The notes beneath the pieces are model-generated. The model did no database searches and was not told the origin of the DNA. It saw only the letters and a program-made list of their open reading frames with translations. Source: Cyanophora paradoxa (lineage: Eukaryota; Glaucocystophyceae; Cyanophorales; Cyanophoraceae). From it: a stretch of 64,000 nt of DNA. Of the stretch, positions 35,401-46,591 are shown piece by piece (within the stretch, counting starts at the first letter, position 1; each line of letters opens with the position of its first letter). The stretch spans positions 62,001 through 126,000 of the forward strand of contig QPMI01000649.1 in the NCBI GenBank assembly GCA_004431415.1, in the 5' to 3' direction. The translations under genes and the position numbers were made by a program.

Positions 35401-36084
35401 GGAGCGGCTCCTGCTCGAGGCCTCCTCAGCCGGGGGCGCCCTGCTGCAGGGGGCCCTGGACGTCCCCCCGGGCACGGCACGGGGGCCAGCGGGGGCGGCG
35501 GCCCCGCGCACCGCACCGCCTTCCCCCGCACCTCCTCCTCCGGCTCCTCCGGCTCCAGCGGCGCCGCCGCCCCGCGCCCGCGCCCGCGCCCGCCGCCGCC
35601 GCCGCCGCCGCCGCCGCCCCGCGCCGAGGCGGAGGCGGCGAGGCGCGAGACGAAGAAGAAGAAGAGGGGGCCGCCGCCCCCCGGCGTGACCGGTGGGCCC
35701 CCTCCTCGAGCCCGCCGCCCCCCGTCTCCCCCTCCGCTCTCTGACGGGGACGGGGCGCGCGCAGCTGCCGTCGGCGCAGAGCCGGACCCGATGCCGCGGG
35801 GGCGGGCCGAGGGGGAGAGCGCCAGCCCCCCTCTCAAGCGGCCCAAGGCCTGGCTCACGAACATCCTTCAGTCCGACGCCGCCCGAGGCCCGAGGCCCGA
35901 CGCCGCCGCTGGCGGCGGCTGCGGGTACGAGGAGGAGGCGCGCCTCGATATCGAGGCCCCAAAATGGCAGGCGGCGCCGGCCGCGGCCCCCGCCGCGTGC
36001 GCTAGCGTCGCTCCGGCGGGCGCCGGCGCCGCCAGGACCTGGGCTCCCACGCCTTGCGCTTCGAGGGCAGCCAGCGCGCGCTGA
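32450..36084 (+). CDS. Novel protein: N-terminal domain plus Gln/Tyr/Pro tandem repeats
   Basis: Exons at 32638-32702, 32745-32855, 32895-32944, 33013-33091 and 33274-33392, then a large exon from 33506, splice in consistent style. The N-terminal part is not a family I know: [74 protein letters not shown] and [20 protein letters not shown] read like a beta-rich globular domain with Cys pairs. The large exon opens with [20 protein letters not shown] and a Ser/Arg-rich linker. From 34290 to 34900 come about 40 units of the type [14 protein letters not shown]. Pro-rich sequence then leads to a basic C-terminal part ([26 protein letters not shown]) in a shifted frame, so an intron lies near 35480. 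The start exon is unresolved. Such Tyr/Gln repeats are typical of phase-separating or RNA-associated proteins. Confidence 0.65.
34290..34900 (+). repeat. Coding minisatellite (QQGYP units)
   Basis: Degenerate 18-24 base units built around CAGCAGGGGTACCCGCCC, encoding Gln-Gln-Gly-Tyr-Pro. Variants replace Gly-Tyr with Thr-Tyr, Glu-Tyr or Ser-Phe. Unit length is always a multiple of three, so copy number can change without loss of frame. Confidence 0.9.
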
Positions 36085-37411
36085 ACCCTTCCTTACTAGT
36101 TCTCCACCCCTAGAGTTCCGTACGCGTTTCGGTTCTTGGTAGTACTGGTGTGCTGTTTGCTGACAACTTTAGTGCCTTCTAGTGTGCTATTTGCTGCCAA
36201 CTTTAGTGCCTTCCCAACTTCAGTCCTTTTCGGAATTGTTCCACTTATTCGCAATATTAATGGTACCTGCATTCCGCCATTTTCATGATCAGCTGCAAAT
36301 TGTCGCGATATCGATTGATTTAGAACGTAGATTTGGATTGCTCGTCTTGTCATTTGCATCTTTCCCACCGACGAAGCTGCTGTACATGTACATACAAATT
36401 CAAGCGGGAAAGTACGCTGTCGGTTTCTCTGCGTTTCGCGGGAGCGCGATGGGGTGGGGAATCGCACTGGGGATCCGGATCCGGGGCTCTAGATCTCGCG
36501 GGTTCGCAGCTTGCGCTGGCCATGCATATGGCCATGTTCGGCTCGTCCGGCGCGCAGGGCGGGAGGCCGCCCCCAGGCCTGCATGCGCGCGCGCTCAGGT
36601 GAGGCGGGGGGGAACGGATGGAGCGGGGAGGGCGCCCGCCGCGCGCTTGGCGAGGCGCTCGCCGAGGAACTTCGGAGGCTTAAGACACGCGACTCGGGGG
36701 CCGCCGGGCACCGCGCGCGCGCGCCGAGCGCCACCGCAGCGGCTCCCCGTCGCCCGCGTCCGCGCGCGGCGGCCTCGACCTTCGAATTCGCGCGCGCGCA
36801 GTCGCACTCGCAGGGGGCCTGCAGCGTGCCGCGGCCGCCAGCTGCAGGCGCGCCCTCCCTCGAGCTCTCCCGCGGCCGCCGAGCTCGAGCGCTAGCGCTA
36901 GCCGGCGCCGGCGCTGGAGGCGTGCGCTAGCCGGCGCCGGCGCTGGAGGCGTGCGGCTCGCCGCGGCGGGCGAGGGCCCAGAAGCAGAGCTGCGCTGCAG
37001 CTGCCGCGAACGCCGCGCGCGAGGAAGCGCAGGGCCGAGCACTGCGCCGCGCCGCGGCCGCGGCCGGGAAGAGCTTCGAATTCGCGAGCCGCCGCGCTCG
37101 GCCCCGCGGCACAGCTGGCGGCACTGCCTCTGCGGTGCGCTCGTTGCGGGCCAGACTCTTTCGAATTCGAATGGAGCCACTAGAGCTTGGCAGGCCTAGG
37201 CGCTGGGCGCGGTCCGATGAGCTAGAGCTCTCGGGGAGCGATGCTGGAGCTTAGCTGACCTCTGCTGGGGCCTTGTTTCATCCGACCGTCTGCCCCGGCT
37301 TGCAGTTCCAAGCCTGAAAGCCCCGTAAAGGGGGTACAACCGGATAGGCCAGCTGCACCGAGTCAAGGCGATCAAAAATCTCGGTTCGATCAGCAGGCGG
37401 CGAGCACAGCA
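36085..37411. other. Intergenic region with repeated palindromic words
   Basis: No exon chain is supported. 36130-36220 repeats the phrase GTGTGCTGTTTGCTG...ACTTTAGTGCCTTC twice. 36895-36955 holds two adjacent copies of CTAGCCGGCGCCGGCGCTGG. TTCGAATTCG occurs three times (36781, 37077, 37160). Confidence 0.5.
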
Positions 37412-39413
37412 ATGGCGACTACCGCGTTCTCTATTGGCGTTCCGGCCACCGTAGCTGACGCCGCGTCCGTCGGCGCCTGCCTCCCGGCGGCGGCCGCGTG
37501 CCCAGCTAAGCGGCGCCAGCCCCGCCGCCTGCGCGACCATGCCAGCCGCGACGCCGGTCGCGTCTTCATCGGCTCTTCGATGTTCGGAACGGCCGTGAGG
37601 GCGTCGCGCCGCTCGCAGGCTCCGGTCCCGAGCGCTCGGCCCGTTGTCGGTGCGGCGCCCCGAGCACGTCACCGCGCCTCTCTCGCGCCGAACCGGCCCG
37701 GCAGAGGCCTCTTCGACCGGCGTGCAGACGCCTCCGGCCCTCGAGGGCGCCGAGCTGGAGAAGTTCCTGCAGGACTTCGACGCAAGCGGCTCGGACAACC
37801 TCTTCCTCTTCCAGCGCGAGCTGGGCCCGCAGGGCGGCCGCGCCGTCGCGGAGTACCTTCGGAAGCGCATCGCCGCGAAGGGCGGGTCGGCGCTCCGCAA
37901 CCTGAACCTCACCATCAACATGATGGGCGACGAGGCCGCGTCGGAGATCGCCCGCGCCGTCAAGTGCGCTCGTCCGATCCGCCCTCGCTCCGCGGCGCCC
38001 GGGCGAGCGAGCCGACGTGCGGGCGCGGCGCAGGGAGGACAAGGACCTCATGCTGCTCGTGCTCTCGCACAACAAGCTGGCGGGCGGGAGCCTCGCCGCG
38101 CTGGAGGGGATGCTGCAGGCCAACCGCGGCCTCGAGATGCTGGACCTCGCCTACAACGACCTCCGCGACGACGGCGCCGAGCGCATGGTCCGCTCCTGGC
38201 TCCACAGCGCCTCCAACCTCCGCGTGCGCCCCCGCCCCGTACCCCGCTCGCATCCTCCCCCCTCCCGCGCCGAACGCCGTACCCTCCCCCAGGTCATGGT
38301 GCTGAGCGGGAACAACGTGACGCCGGCCGGCGGCCGCGCCGTCGCCGAGGCGATCCGCTCCATGCCCAAGGACCGGTGCGCCCCCGCGCCCCGCCTCCCA
38401 TCCCCGTGCCCCGTACCCCCGTGCGAAGAGCTGCGTACCCACCCCAGCGACCTCTCGTTCGCGGGCGCCGACGAGTTCAAGATGGTCTCGGGTGCCCCTC
38501 CCCCCAGCCCCTTGCCCCTCCCCCGCCCACCTCCTCCCCCTTGCAGGACGGGAGCTCTTCCTGGCGAGGAACGGGCTGGACGGGGAGGCGGTGGAGGATA
38601 TCGTGGGGGCCCTTCTGGACGGCCCCATGGGCTCCTTCCTCACCTCCCTCGCCCTCAACGAGAACCCCATCGGCGACAGGGCACGCCCCCGCCCCCGCCT
38701 GACCTTGGCTTGCCCTCGCCCGCCCTTGGCTTAGCGTGGGCGCGGCGCAGGGCGCGGCGGCGATGGCGCGCTGCCTGAAGGAGCGCAACCGCTTCTACCG
38801 CCTCGACCTCGACGCCACCGGTACCCCCGCCGCCTTCGCCCCCCCCCCCCCCCTCTGTACCCCGTTCGAGCGCCCGGCGGCAGGCATGGGCGACGAGGGC
38901 GTGACGGCCATCGCGGACGCCCTGCGGGTGCCCCGTACACCCACCCCGTCTTCTCCCCTGACCAACTAAACGCGGCCGTACCCCCCAGACGTCGCGGTCG
39001 TGCACGCGGATCTACCTGCCGGACAACGGCATCACCGACAAGGGCTGCGTAGCCCTCGCCGAGGCCCTCCTCGAGGTGCGCCCGTATCCCCCGCCTCTTC
39101 TTGCCCTGTACCCCCTCTCTGATTCCCGTACCCCGGCCAGAACGACACGATGAGCCGGCTGGACCTGAAGAACAACTCGATCGGCGACGAGGGCGCCTTC
39201 GCCCTCGCCAAGACCGTCGAGGTCACGCAGGGCCTCACGGTACCCCCCTGCCCCCCTCCCCCCCTCCCCTTCCGCCCCTGACCCCGGGTACAGGTGCTGG
39301 AGCTGAACGGGAACAAGATCACGGCGGCGGGGGCGGAGGCGGTGGTGGAGGCGGCGAAGAAGAACACGCGCGTCTCCGTCATCGGCCTCAAGAAGCTCCT
39401 CCAGGGCAAGTAA
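37412..39413 (+). CDS. Leucine-rich-repeat protein, RNase-inhibitor/NLRC type
   Basis: The ATG at 37412 gives MATTAFSIGVPATVADAASV, which resembles a plastid transit peptide with an early Phe; the join to the main exons (from about 37690) is not resolved. The body is a series of about 28-residue repeats, each cut by small GTACCCC...CAG introns: LRNLNLTINMMGDEAASEIA, LMLLVLSHNKLAGGSLAALE, LEMLDLAYNDLRDDGAERMV, MVLSGNNVTPAGGRAVAEAI, LFLARNGLDGEAVEDIVGAL, LTSLALNENPIGD, RIYLPDNGITDKGCVALAEA, MSRLDLKNNSIGDEGAFALA and VLELNGNKITAAGAEAVVEA. The Leu-x-Leu-x-x-Asn-x-Ile/Leu...Gly pattern marks the ribonuclease-inhibitor-like subclass, a protein-binding horseshoe. It ends KKLLQGK and stop at 39411-39413. 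No other domain is visible. Function unknown. Confidence 0.8.
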
Positions 39414-39707
39414 GGGAGGAGGAGGAGGATGGGGGCGCCCGGCCCCGCGCTTCTCGGAAGCCGGCTTGTACAGTGGGGGCTCTGGAATGAAGGGGTTGTC
39501 TATCTTCGCCTCGAGCTCGCGATCGAGCCTCGCAACCGCCGCCAGGGAGCTGGGGGAGAGGGGGCCCAGCGCCGGCTGCAGCGTGGAGGGGGCCGCCGGC
39601 CGCGGCACTGCATGCTGACTGAAAACTAACACTTCATCATTATGCATATATGAGCAGCCAGATATCGATCGAGGGGTGCGAAAGCGAATCCGAAGGGAGG
39701 AGAGCGG
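39414..39707. other. Convergent 3' ends of LRR and deacetylase genes
   Basis: About 290 bases between two opposing stop codons. No exon supported; a GGAGGAGGAGGA run follows the LRR stop codon. Confidence 0.6.
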
Positions 39708-41818
39708 CTAGCCGGGCGGGGCGGGGGCAGCGGGGGCCGGGTCGGGCGGCGGGGAGGGCGAGGCATCTGCAGCCGGCCCAGGCTCGGGCTCGGGTCCGGG
39801 CGGGGAGATGCGGGTCTCGCTCCGGGGGGCGAGGGCCCGCCTGAAGAGCTGAAGCTTCTCGTTCAGGTTCAGAATCGAGTCCGCGATCACCTGAGCAGGC
39901 CCGAATGAGCATGGCGGGCCGGAACCGAAGAAGAACCAGAGGGGACGAATCGCGTGCGCCGTACCCGGGCGTTGTTGTGCTGGTAGCCCCCGCTGAGCAG
40001 CATACAGATGGGCACGCGGCTGTTGAAGGCAGCCCGCCAGACCATCTAAAGCAGGCGTCGCGGGCGTACAGGGGTACGGGACGGGGCGTACGCGCCTCGT
40101 CCCGCTCGATGATACATGTCTCAGAGAGATCCATCAGACCTGCCGGGCCGGTGTACTCAGAAAAGAAGAACGGGTCGGGAGGGAGGGGTACAGGGAAGGA
40201 ACGAACCAAGGGGGTCCCCGGCGAGGCAGTCGGTGCCGGCGTTGTACAGGATGAAGTCAGGCGCGCACCGGTCGATCGCGTGCCTGGGAGGGGTACGGGA
40301 ACCGTCGGACGGGGGTACGGCATGCGCGGAGGGGGCTCGAGGCGCACCCGAGGGCCGAGCGGAGGGCGGGGAGGTACTCATCGTCCCCGACCCTATAAAT
40401 AGCGATTCGATTCGAATCAAGGACCGAGCAGCCGGCGCTGCGCTCGGGCCAGGGGGCGGCCGAGGGAGACGTACCCGGGGCTCAGCTCCCTCGCCAGTGA
40501 GATCCCCCGCTTCGCCCGCGTGTCTCGGGGGTAGATGTGGCTGTTGTACATGTCTGGGGGGTACGAGGTGAGGCGAACGCGAAGAGGGGGATACAGCTTT
40601 CGCGCTGGGCGGGGTATAAGTACCGAGTATGTAGACGGATTCGTCACCGGCGAAATCGAGCCCGTGGCCGTTGCCTTGGTGCGCGTCCAGGTCCACAATC
40701 AGGCACCTGGGGCCGCCGGGGGGAGGGGGGGTACGCGATCAGAGCAGGCTGGAGGGCGCGCGGGGGGAGGGGGGGGGGGGGGGGGGGCGGGCGCGCTTCC
40801 GGATCCGGTCGGAGAACTCGCGCTGGACCGTCTTAATCGCCAGCGTGATGTCCGCGTACCTGGGGGTACGCGCGCAAGGACGCGTCGGGGGTACGGCGGC
40901 GAGATGTGGGGGGCGGGGGGCCCCGCACATGCAGAAGCCGCCGCCCCTGTCCGAGGACGCGTGGTGGAAGCCGCCCCCGATGTTTATCGCCCAGCCGTGC
41001 TGCGGGCGGGGTCGGGCCCGGGAGGGGATGGCGAGGGCCGGCGGGCGCGCGGACCTTCACGGCGAGCCGCGCGGCGGCGAGGCTGCCGCCCGTCGCGTAC
41101 TGAAATGGCACCTGCGGGGGCGGCCGCGGCCGGCCGCGGATCGAATCGCGGCCAGCCCCGCCGGGCGCGGATCGAATCGCAGGGCCGCACGAGGACGTTC
41201 CGCTTGACGACGGCGCTCGGGAGGATCGCCACGGGCGGCACCTGCGAGGGGCGGCCGCTACAGCGAGCGCGGAAGCGGAGGGCAGAGCCGAGGAGCGGGA
41301 GCGCACCTCCGTGATCATGGCGACCTGCACGGAGCTCTTCAGAGACTCGAGGTAGCGCTCCGTGTGGACCTGCGCGGACGGAGCGGGCCAGCGTCGGCGG
41401 CGCCCGAGGGCATGCACGCCGGGGACGGGACGCGCCTGCCGGAGCTGCTCCTCGGTGACGGGCTCCGGCCGCACGAAGTGCTCGTGGCGCACGGCCTTGG
41501 ACTCGATCAGGTACCTGCAGCGCGGATCAGCCAGGGACCCGGCGGAGCGCTGCGGGAGCGGCGCGCACTTGTAGACCTTCGCATACTTCGCTGCATCGAA
41601 GGCTGCGACGGAAAGCAAGGCTACGTCGGGCGTACGCGCGGAGGCAGCGGCGGGATGGGTTTTGAGCGTGCGCGATGGGGCTCACGGTGTAGCTTCTCGA
41701 GGCCAAAAAAGGTGATGTTATACTTCTCTGAGTAGACGATCGGCAGCTTTGGCCCGCTGGAGCTCGGCTCCGGCGAGTGCTCCGCTCGATCCGGCGCCTT
41801 CTTGAAGCAGCTCCACAT
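39708..41818 (-). CDS. HDAC11: Class IV histone deacetylase (HDAC11-like)
   Basis: Zinc enzyme that removes acetyl or long-chain acyl groups from lysines. Begins at a true ATG (41818): MWSCFKKAPDRAEHSPEPSS, then the family entry LPIVYSEKYNITFFGLEKLH, PFDAAKYAKVYK, VHTERYLESLKSSVQVAMIT, PPVAILPSAVVKRNVL and QYATGGSLAAARLAVK. The catalytic core is intact: GWAINIGGGFHHASSDRGGG with the His-His pair, YADITLAIKTVQREFSDRI, IVDLDAHQGNGHGLDF with the zinc-ligand Asp/His, YNSHIYPRDTRAKRGISLAR and DFILYNAGTDCLAGDPLG with the second zinc-ligand Asp. The region around TGPAGLMDLSETCIIERDE and the end, VIADSILNLNEKL, also follow HDAC11. A Pro/Ala-rich tail of about 45 residues is an addition. At least ten exons with GTACCCC or GTGCG donors. 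Residue matches come from memory of the family. Confidence 0.93.
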
Positions 41819-41917
41819 TGCGAGCTGAGGCCGGAAAACTCGACCTGCTAGAGCTGAGTGTAGCTGAGTGTACCCCTACTCAGGGGCTAGTACCCGGGCT
41901 ACTGTCCCGGCTACACC
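41819..41917. promoter_or_regulatory. 99-bp bidirectional promoter
   Basis: The only sequence between the ATG of the HDAC11-like gene (-) and the ATG of the next gene (+). It must hold both 5' untranslated regions and promoters. It contains two tandem GAGTGTA words (GCTGAGTGTAGCTGAGTGTACC) near 41855. Confidence 0.55.
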
Positions 41918-43205
41918 ATGCGTCGAGCGAGCATGGATCACGAAGTCGGTTCGAAGACCGACGAGAGCTTGCGTCGATCTTCGAGCATGCGCGAGGAGAG
42001 CAGCGCCCCGGCTCCAATGGAACTTGCGAAGCCCACAACACTGTCCGAGTCCAACGCTAGGCGATACAGGTGAGCTGAAGCAGCTCGATGATGCAGGACC
42101 CGATCGGCCCCGTGCCTGCCCGCCCAGCCCTGCAGATCACCTTCAGATCGCACCCACCTGACTGACCTGACTCGGCCCCACGAACCCGCAGGAAGAAGGT
42201 GCTCGTGTACGCTTTTCGGTCAACCGATGCCATCACCTGTCACAAGAGCTGGGGTGAGAGCGCCGGGAAGAAGGGCGGTGCGCGGTTCACACGTCCCCGC
42301 CCATTCGATGCCCCTATCTGCCCTCCGCTTGTTAAGAGGGCGCTTAGCTTCTTAAAATGCAGCCGCGCGCCTTTGCCCTGAAGCTAATGCCCGCTTTCGT
42401 GTCGCGCGCGAACACACCAGCGCCTAGATCTAGACCGCTCGGAAGCCTGACCATTCGCTCACCTTTCCCGCGCGTAGATTGGGTCATCGTGAACTGCAAG
42501 AACGTAGACAGTGATAACCCTGATGGGGAGGATGTGTACACCTGCGGTCCGCTCAAAGCTCTCAAGGCCCACGCTCCCCTCGCGATCGCTTACGCTGGGC
42601 CACCGCAGATCATCAGGTCGGTCGGGCCCTTGAACCCCCCTGTAGACCTTGTCGCGTACCCCTGACGCGTCGCACACCGCCCGTTCCCCCTCCCCGGGTA
42701 CCCCCCAGGTCTTCCTCAAGGTCCGCGCCCCCTCCTGCCAGCCCCGTCCCCGCCCGCGCGATCTCTCACCGGCCGCCGCAGACGTACGAGCTCGTGGAAG
42801 GACGGCCCCACGTGTACCGTAAGACCGGGCACGTGCGTAGCACTGCGTACCCCTCCTCCCCGTCCCTCGGGCGCGCTCCGGAAGTTCTCAAAGGTGCCGC
42901 GGGCAGATCTGGGCCTCGAAGATGACAAAAGAGTTCGCGGTCGTGACCATGGAAGGCATCGGGCGCGGAAAGTGCGCCGTACCCCGCCACCGGCTGCCGC
43001 CGTCGCACCCCCTGCCCCCTCCGGCCCAGACGAACGCGTACCCCTGCAGGCAGGGCGACTGGCTCGCGCAGAACAGCCTTCAGTCCTGCAAGGAACAGGT
43101 GCGAGGCGGGGGCAGACGCGCCTTGCAGCTTGGCCGTTTCTCACCAAAGCGCAGTGGAGCATCGACGCTGGCGTCTTCGAGAGGACGTACGAGCCCGTGC
43201 CCTGA
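41918..43205 (+). CDS. Small conserved-looking protein of unknown function
   Basis: Exon 1 (41918-42069) starts MRRASMDHEVGSKTDESLRS and joins in phase to exon 2 (42192-42253, KKVLVYAFRSTDAITCHKSW) and exon 3 (from 42477: WVIVNCKNVDSDNPDGEDVY, CGPLKALKAHAPLAIAYAG). A 12-base micro-exon, VFLK at about 42709-42720, is suggested between GTACCCC-type introns. Then come TYELVEGRPHVYRKTG, IWASKMTKEFAVVTMEGIGR, QGDWLAQNSLQSCKEQ and WSIDAGVFERTYEPVP before the stop at 43205. The pattern Gly-Asp-Trp-Leu...Glu-x-Trp-x-Ile...Phe-x-x-x-Tyr resembles small bacterial and phage PGDY-type domains I have seen, but no function is established. About 200 residues. Confidence 0.6.
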
Positions 43206-44039
43206 GGACTCCTCGACGGCGTACATGCCCCGGCCCGGGCCTATTATCGCCCCTTGAGTGCAGCCGCTCCAGGGTGCCGGCAGTTATCTTAGCTTATAGA
43301 ATTAAAGTAGCTGTCATTTATGATTACGTTTCAACGTTAACATTGAGCATACAAAGAGTAATTTCTACAGCGGGCGTTCGTTTGATGATCGGTTGACGTT
43401 TTGCTTGAACAGCTGCAGCTGCAGCTGTATACGTAGCTTGTTCGCTAGCGCTGGCATGCAGCTGTGCTGTCAACATCCAAATTAAAGCGCTTCAGCCTGG
43501 CTGGCCATGGGCCATTGCAATGCGGCATACGCAATGCCGCCGGGCACCGCGCGCGTGACACAACTCATCGATATCCAGTACGTATACTTCACTTGGCATG
43601 AAGCTTCAGAGCCACGCCGGCACCGCGCGGAACATATGCATGTGCATGCACAATGCAAGCTTAAAAGCCAAGCCTGCGGCGCATGCAACAGCGCCTCGCG
43701 CGCGCGGCGGCGCGCGGCGCGCTGCCGCGGTGCAGCGCTAGCGCTAGCGCTAGCCGTGTCCAGCTGAAGGGGGGGGGCGAGGAGGGGGGGGGGAGTTGCA
43801 GGTCGGCGTCACGGCCTCGAGTATCTGACAAGAGTGCGCTCGACGCGCTCCCAGCAGCGTCACAGGCTCACAACTGCTAGCTAGCGCTATATACTGGTAC
43901 AGGGCGGCCTCCGCTCACTAGGCGAGCGCTAGCCCAAACAGTCGCTTCGGCGGGCTCGACGCGCCAGTGCAGGAAGGAAGCGCGCCGCGCGGTATCCGCA
44001 CTCTCAAGTTTGATCTGGATCTGTACGTCGACAACAGCG
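43206..44039. other. Intergenic region
   Basis: No exon chain. Holds GCTAGCGCTAGCGCTAGC at 43737-43755, GCATGTGCATGCAC words and a GGGGGGGG run near 43780. Minus-strand frames across 43918-44514 are shadows of the methyltransferase's first exons. Confidence 0.55.
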
Positions 44040-46222
44040 ATGGAAGCAGCGTGCTTTGCAGCGGCGGCGGTCCCCCTGCGTTCCGGCTTCGTCCCGGCCA
44101 CTCCGACTGGAAGCGCTCGCCGTAGCTGGCTCGGCGGCGTGCACGGGGCTTCCGCGCAGGTACGCACGCGTACACGTCGCGGCCGCCGGCGGCTGCCTGC
44201 TCCCGCGCGCGGATATGACGCAACCGAACCATGACCAGCGTGACGCGTACGAGCAGGCGCCCGAGAGGAAACGAGCGGGGCCGCGCCGGGTTGCGTTCGA
44301 GGCTGCGCCTGCGCCGGCGGTCGTCGCAGCAGAGGCGACCCGCTTCCGCGAGGACCAGAGCGTGTGCGCGAATTCGAAGCCGAGCTAGCCGTCGTGGCCC
44401 CGCTCGAATCGACCTCCGGGCCAGGGAAGAGATCGCGAAGGAGGCGGTGGCAGAGAGGCACGAGGAGGAGATCGGGTTCTTCTCGCGGATCCTCGGTGGC
44501 CTGCTCTCCATCAAGCCCGGTGAGATTTAAATTTGATCCAGATTTGATCCGGATCATGCTTTAGGTAGTGTTCGAATTCGGAATCGCCGCACAGTGTGGC
44601 AGCTGGCGAAGCTGCAGGCGCGGAGCACGATCAAGAGCCGTGCCAACTCGGCCGGGCGCAACTGGGAGAAAGAGGTGGCCGCGCTGCGGAAGCACGACTG
44701 GGCCACGGAGATCAAGAAGGCTCGTGCTCACGCCTGCACCCCGCTCCTTGCATTTCTTCCTCACTGACTTCGCACGGGGCGCAGCTCAAGCTGAACAGCA
44801 GCCTGGCGTACCCCGACTACTTCCTCCGCCCCTTCCACTCCTACGACGAGGGTGCTCCTCTACCCCCCTTGGGCCCCTCCAGCTCGGCTCAGCCGCGCGG
44901 GCCGCGCAGGGAACATGTGCTGGGAGGCGGCGCTGGAGCAGGAGCTGGCGCTCGTCGCCATCGGCGTCCGCGACTTCCCGGGCTCCGGGCCCAAGGGCGC
45001 CAAGGTCCGTACCCCCCCCTCCCCCTCCCCCCCCGCTCCCACCCTCCCTTCTTCCGCCGTCCAGGGACCACTTAGCTCGGCTTCCCTGGTCTTGAGCCTC
45101 GATCGGCGCTGAAATCGAATCTGAATTGGAACCAGGTGCTGCGGGAGTCGTACCACCGGCTCCTGAAGGCGGCGTACGGCATCCCTGACCCCGTCGGCGA
45201 GCAGGACGCCGCCCTCGACCCGTGCGCCCCCGTACCCCCTCCCGGCTCCTTCCCCCTGACGGAACGAAGGCTGCGGGGTATGGCGGCGGGGCCGCTGCCC
45301 TCGCGGGTGGTCGACATGGGCTGCGGCTCCGGCCTCTCCACCATCGGCGCCGCCGAGCTCTTCCCAGGCGCCCACGTCACGGTCCGCGCGCGGCGCTTCC
45401 GTACCCCTGCCGTCGACGTCGGCCCCGCAGCTTGCTAATCGCCCCGCAGGGAGTCGAGCTGAGCCCGTACTTCCTCGCCATGGCGAACTACAATAAGGAC
45501 CGCCTGGACCCCACCGTACCCCGGTGCGAAAGCTCCCTCCCTATGGACCCCCTTTTGCCCTTCTACGGCCCCTGATTCATGATCAAATCTCGCAGGGGCC
45601 AGATCGAGTTCCTGCACGCCAACGCCGAGGATACCGGCCTCCCCGCGGTACCCCCGGCGCTTCCTGCCCCCGTGCTTGGCCGAAATTGAATGCGTACCGC
45701 CCAGGGCCAGTACGACGTCGTCTTTGTACCCTTCCTCTGCCACGAGCTGCCCCGCGAGGCGTCTATCAACGTCTTCCGTGCGCCCCCCCCCCCCCCCGCC
45801 CCGCCTTCCCCTGTACCCCCTCCGCGCCCCTGATAGGGGAACGTTCGCAGGCGAGGCCCGGCGGCTCTTGAAATCGGGCGGCATCCTCCTGTTCATCGAC
45901 CAGGTACCCCCCACACACTCCTCTGTACCCCCGGCGCCTCTCTAACGCGTACCCCGCCAGAACCCGGAGGCGTACGCGCAGATGAGCCCGGCGATCTTCA
46001 CTATGTTCAAGTCGACCGAGCCGTGGATGCAAGACTACCTGAGTGCGCCTCCCCGTCCAATCTAGTCCTCATCGGGCCCGGACCTCCTCACCTGATCCTG
46101 CTCGGCCCCCAGGGTGGACGGGCCTGCACGACGGGAGCGAGATCGAGCGGGCGGGCTTCACGGCGCCCTTCCAGATCCGCACGTGCGAGAAGCACTACGC
46201 CATGGTCGCCCGCGCCCTCTGA
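44040..46222 (+). CDS. SAM-dependent methyltransferase, probably plastid-targeted
   Basis: Exon 1 (44040-44159) encodes 40 residues, MEAACFAAAAVPLRSGFVPA, then a Ser/Arg/Gly-rich part ending ASAQ: low in acids, with an early Phe, as in glaucophyte and red-algal transit peptides. Exon 2 (44239-44363) and exon 3 (44425-44519, EEIAKEAVAERHEEEIGFFS) follow in phase. The domain typical of this algal/plant methyltransferase group begins AYPDYFLRPFHSYDEG and NMCWEAALEQELALVAIGVR. Motif I of the Rossmann fold is VVDMGCGSGLSTIGAAELFP; later motifs are GVELSPYFLAMANYNKDR, IEFLHANAEDTGLP, YDVVFVPFLCHELPREASIN and EARRLLKSGGILLFIDQ. The end, FTMFKSTEPWMQDYL, EIERAGFTAPFQIRTCEKHY and stop (46220-46222), matches the same group. 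Substrate unknown. At least ten introns, several GTACCCC. Confidence 0.88.
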
Positions 46223-46591
46223 GAGGCCGCCCGCCGCCCGCGCCGCGCCACTCTGCGCCCGGCTCGGCTTCGACCTTCATTTCAGCCTTCGCTAGCTGTA
46301 GTCGCGTTGTTTCTCTGGGGCTCTCTCGCACGAGCTCTAGAAGTATACGTAGTTTGATTTTTGCGGGATCGTGTAGATCCCCCGGCACTTCAGCTTCGAG
46401 CATGCATATGAATCTACCGCTTAGGCCCCAGTTCACCGCAGGAAATCACGCTTAGGCCTTCGTATACGAGTTTCACAGCCGCGGCTGCAGCTGGTTCGGT
46501 TTGGTTTGCGATTGCACATCTTCATGGACACGTCAGAGCTCGAGTTGAAGTCGGGCCGATCGCCAGGCTAACTATAAGCTCTCGACATCGG

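Noticed and set aside
37644-37700. Start of the LRR gene at 37644
   Set aside because: The codon there is TTG; the true ATG at 37412 gives a targeting-like N-terminus instead.
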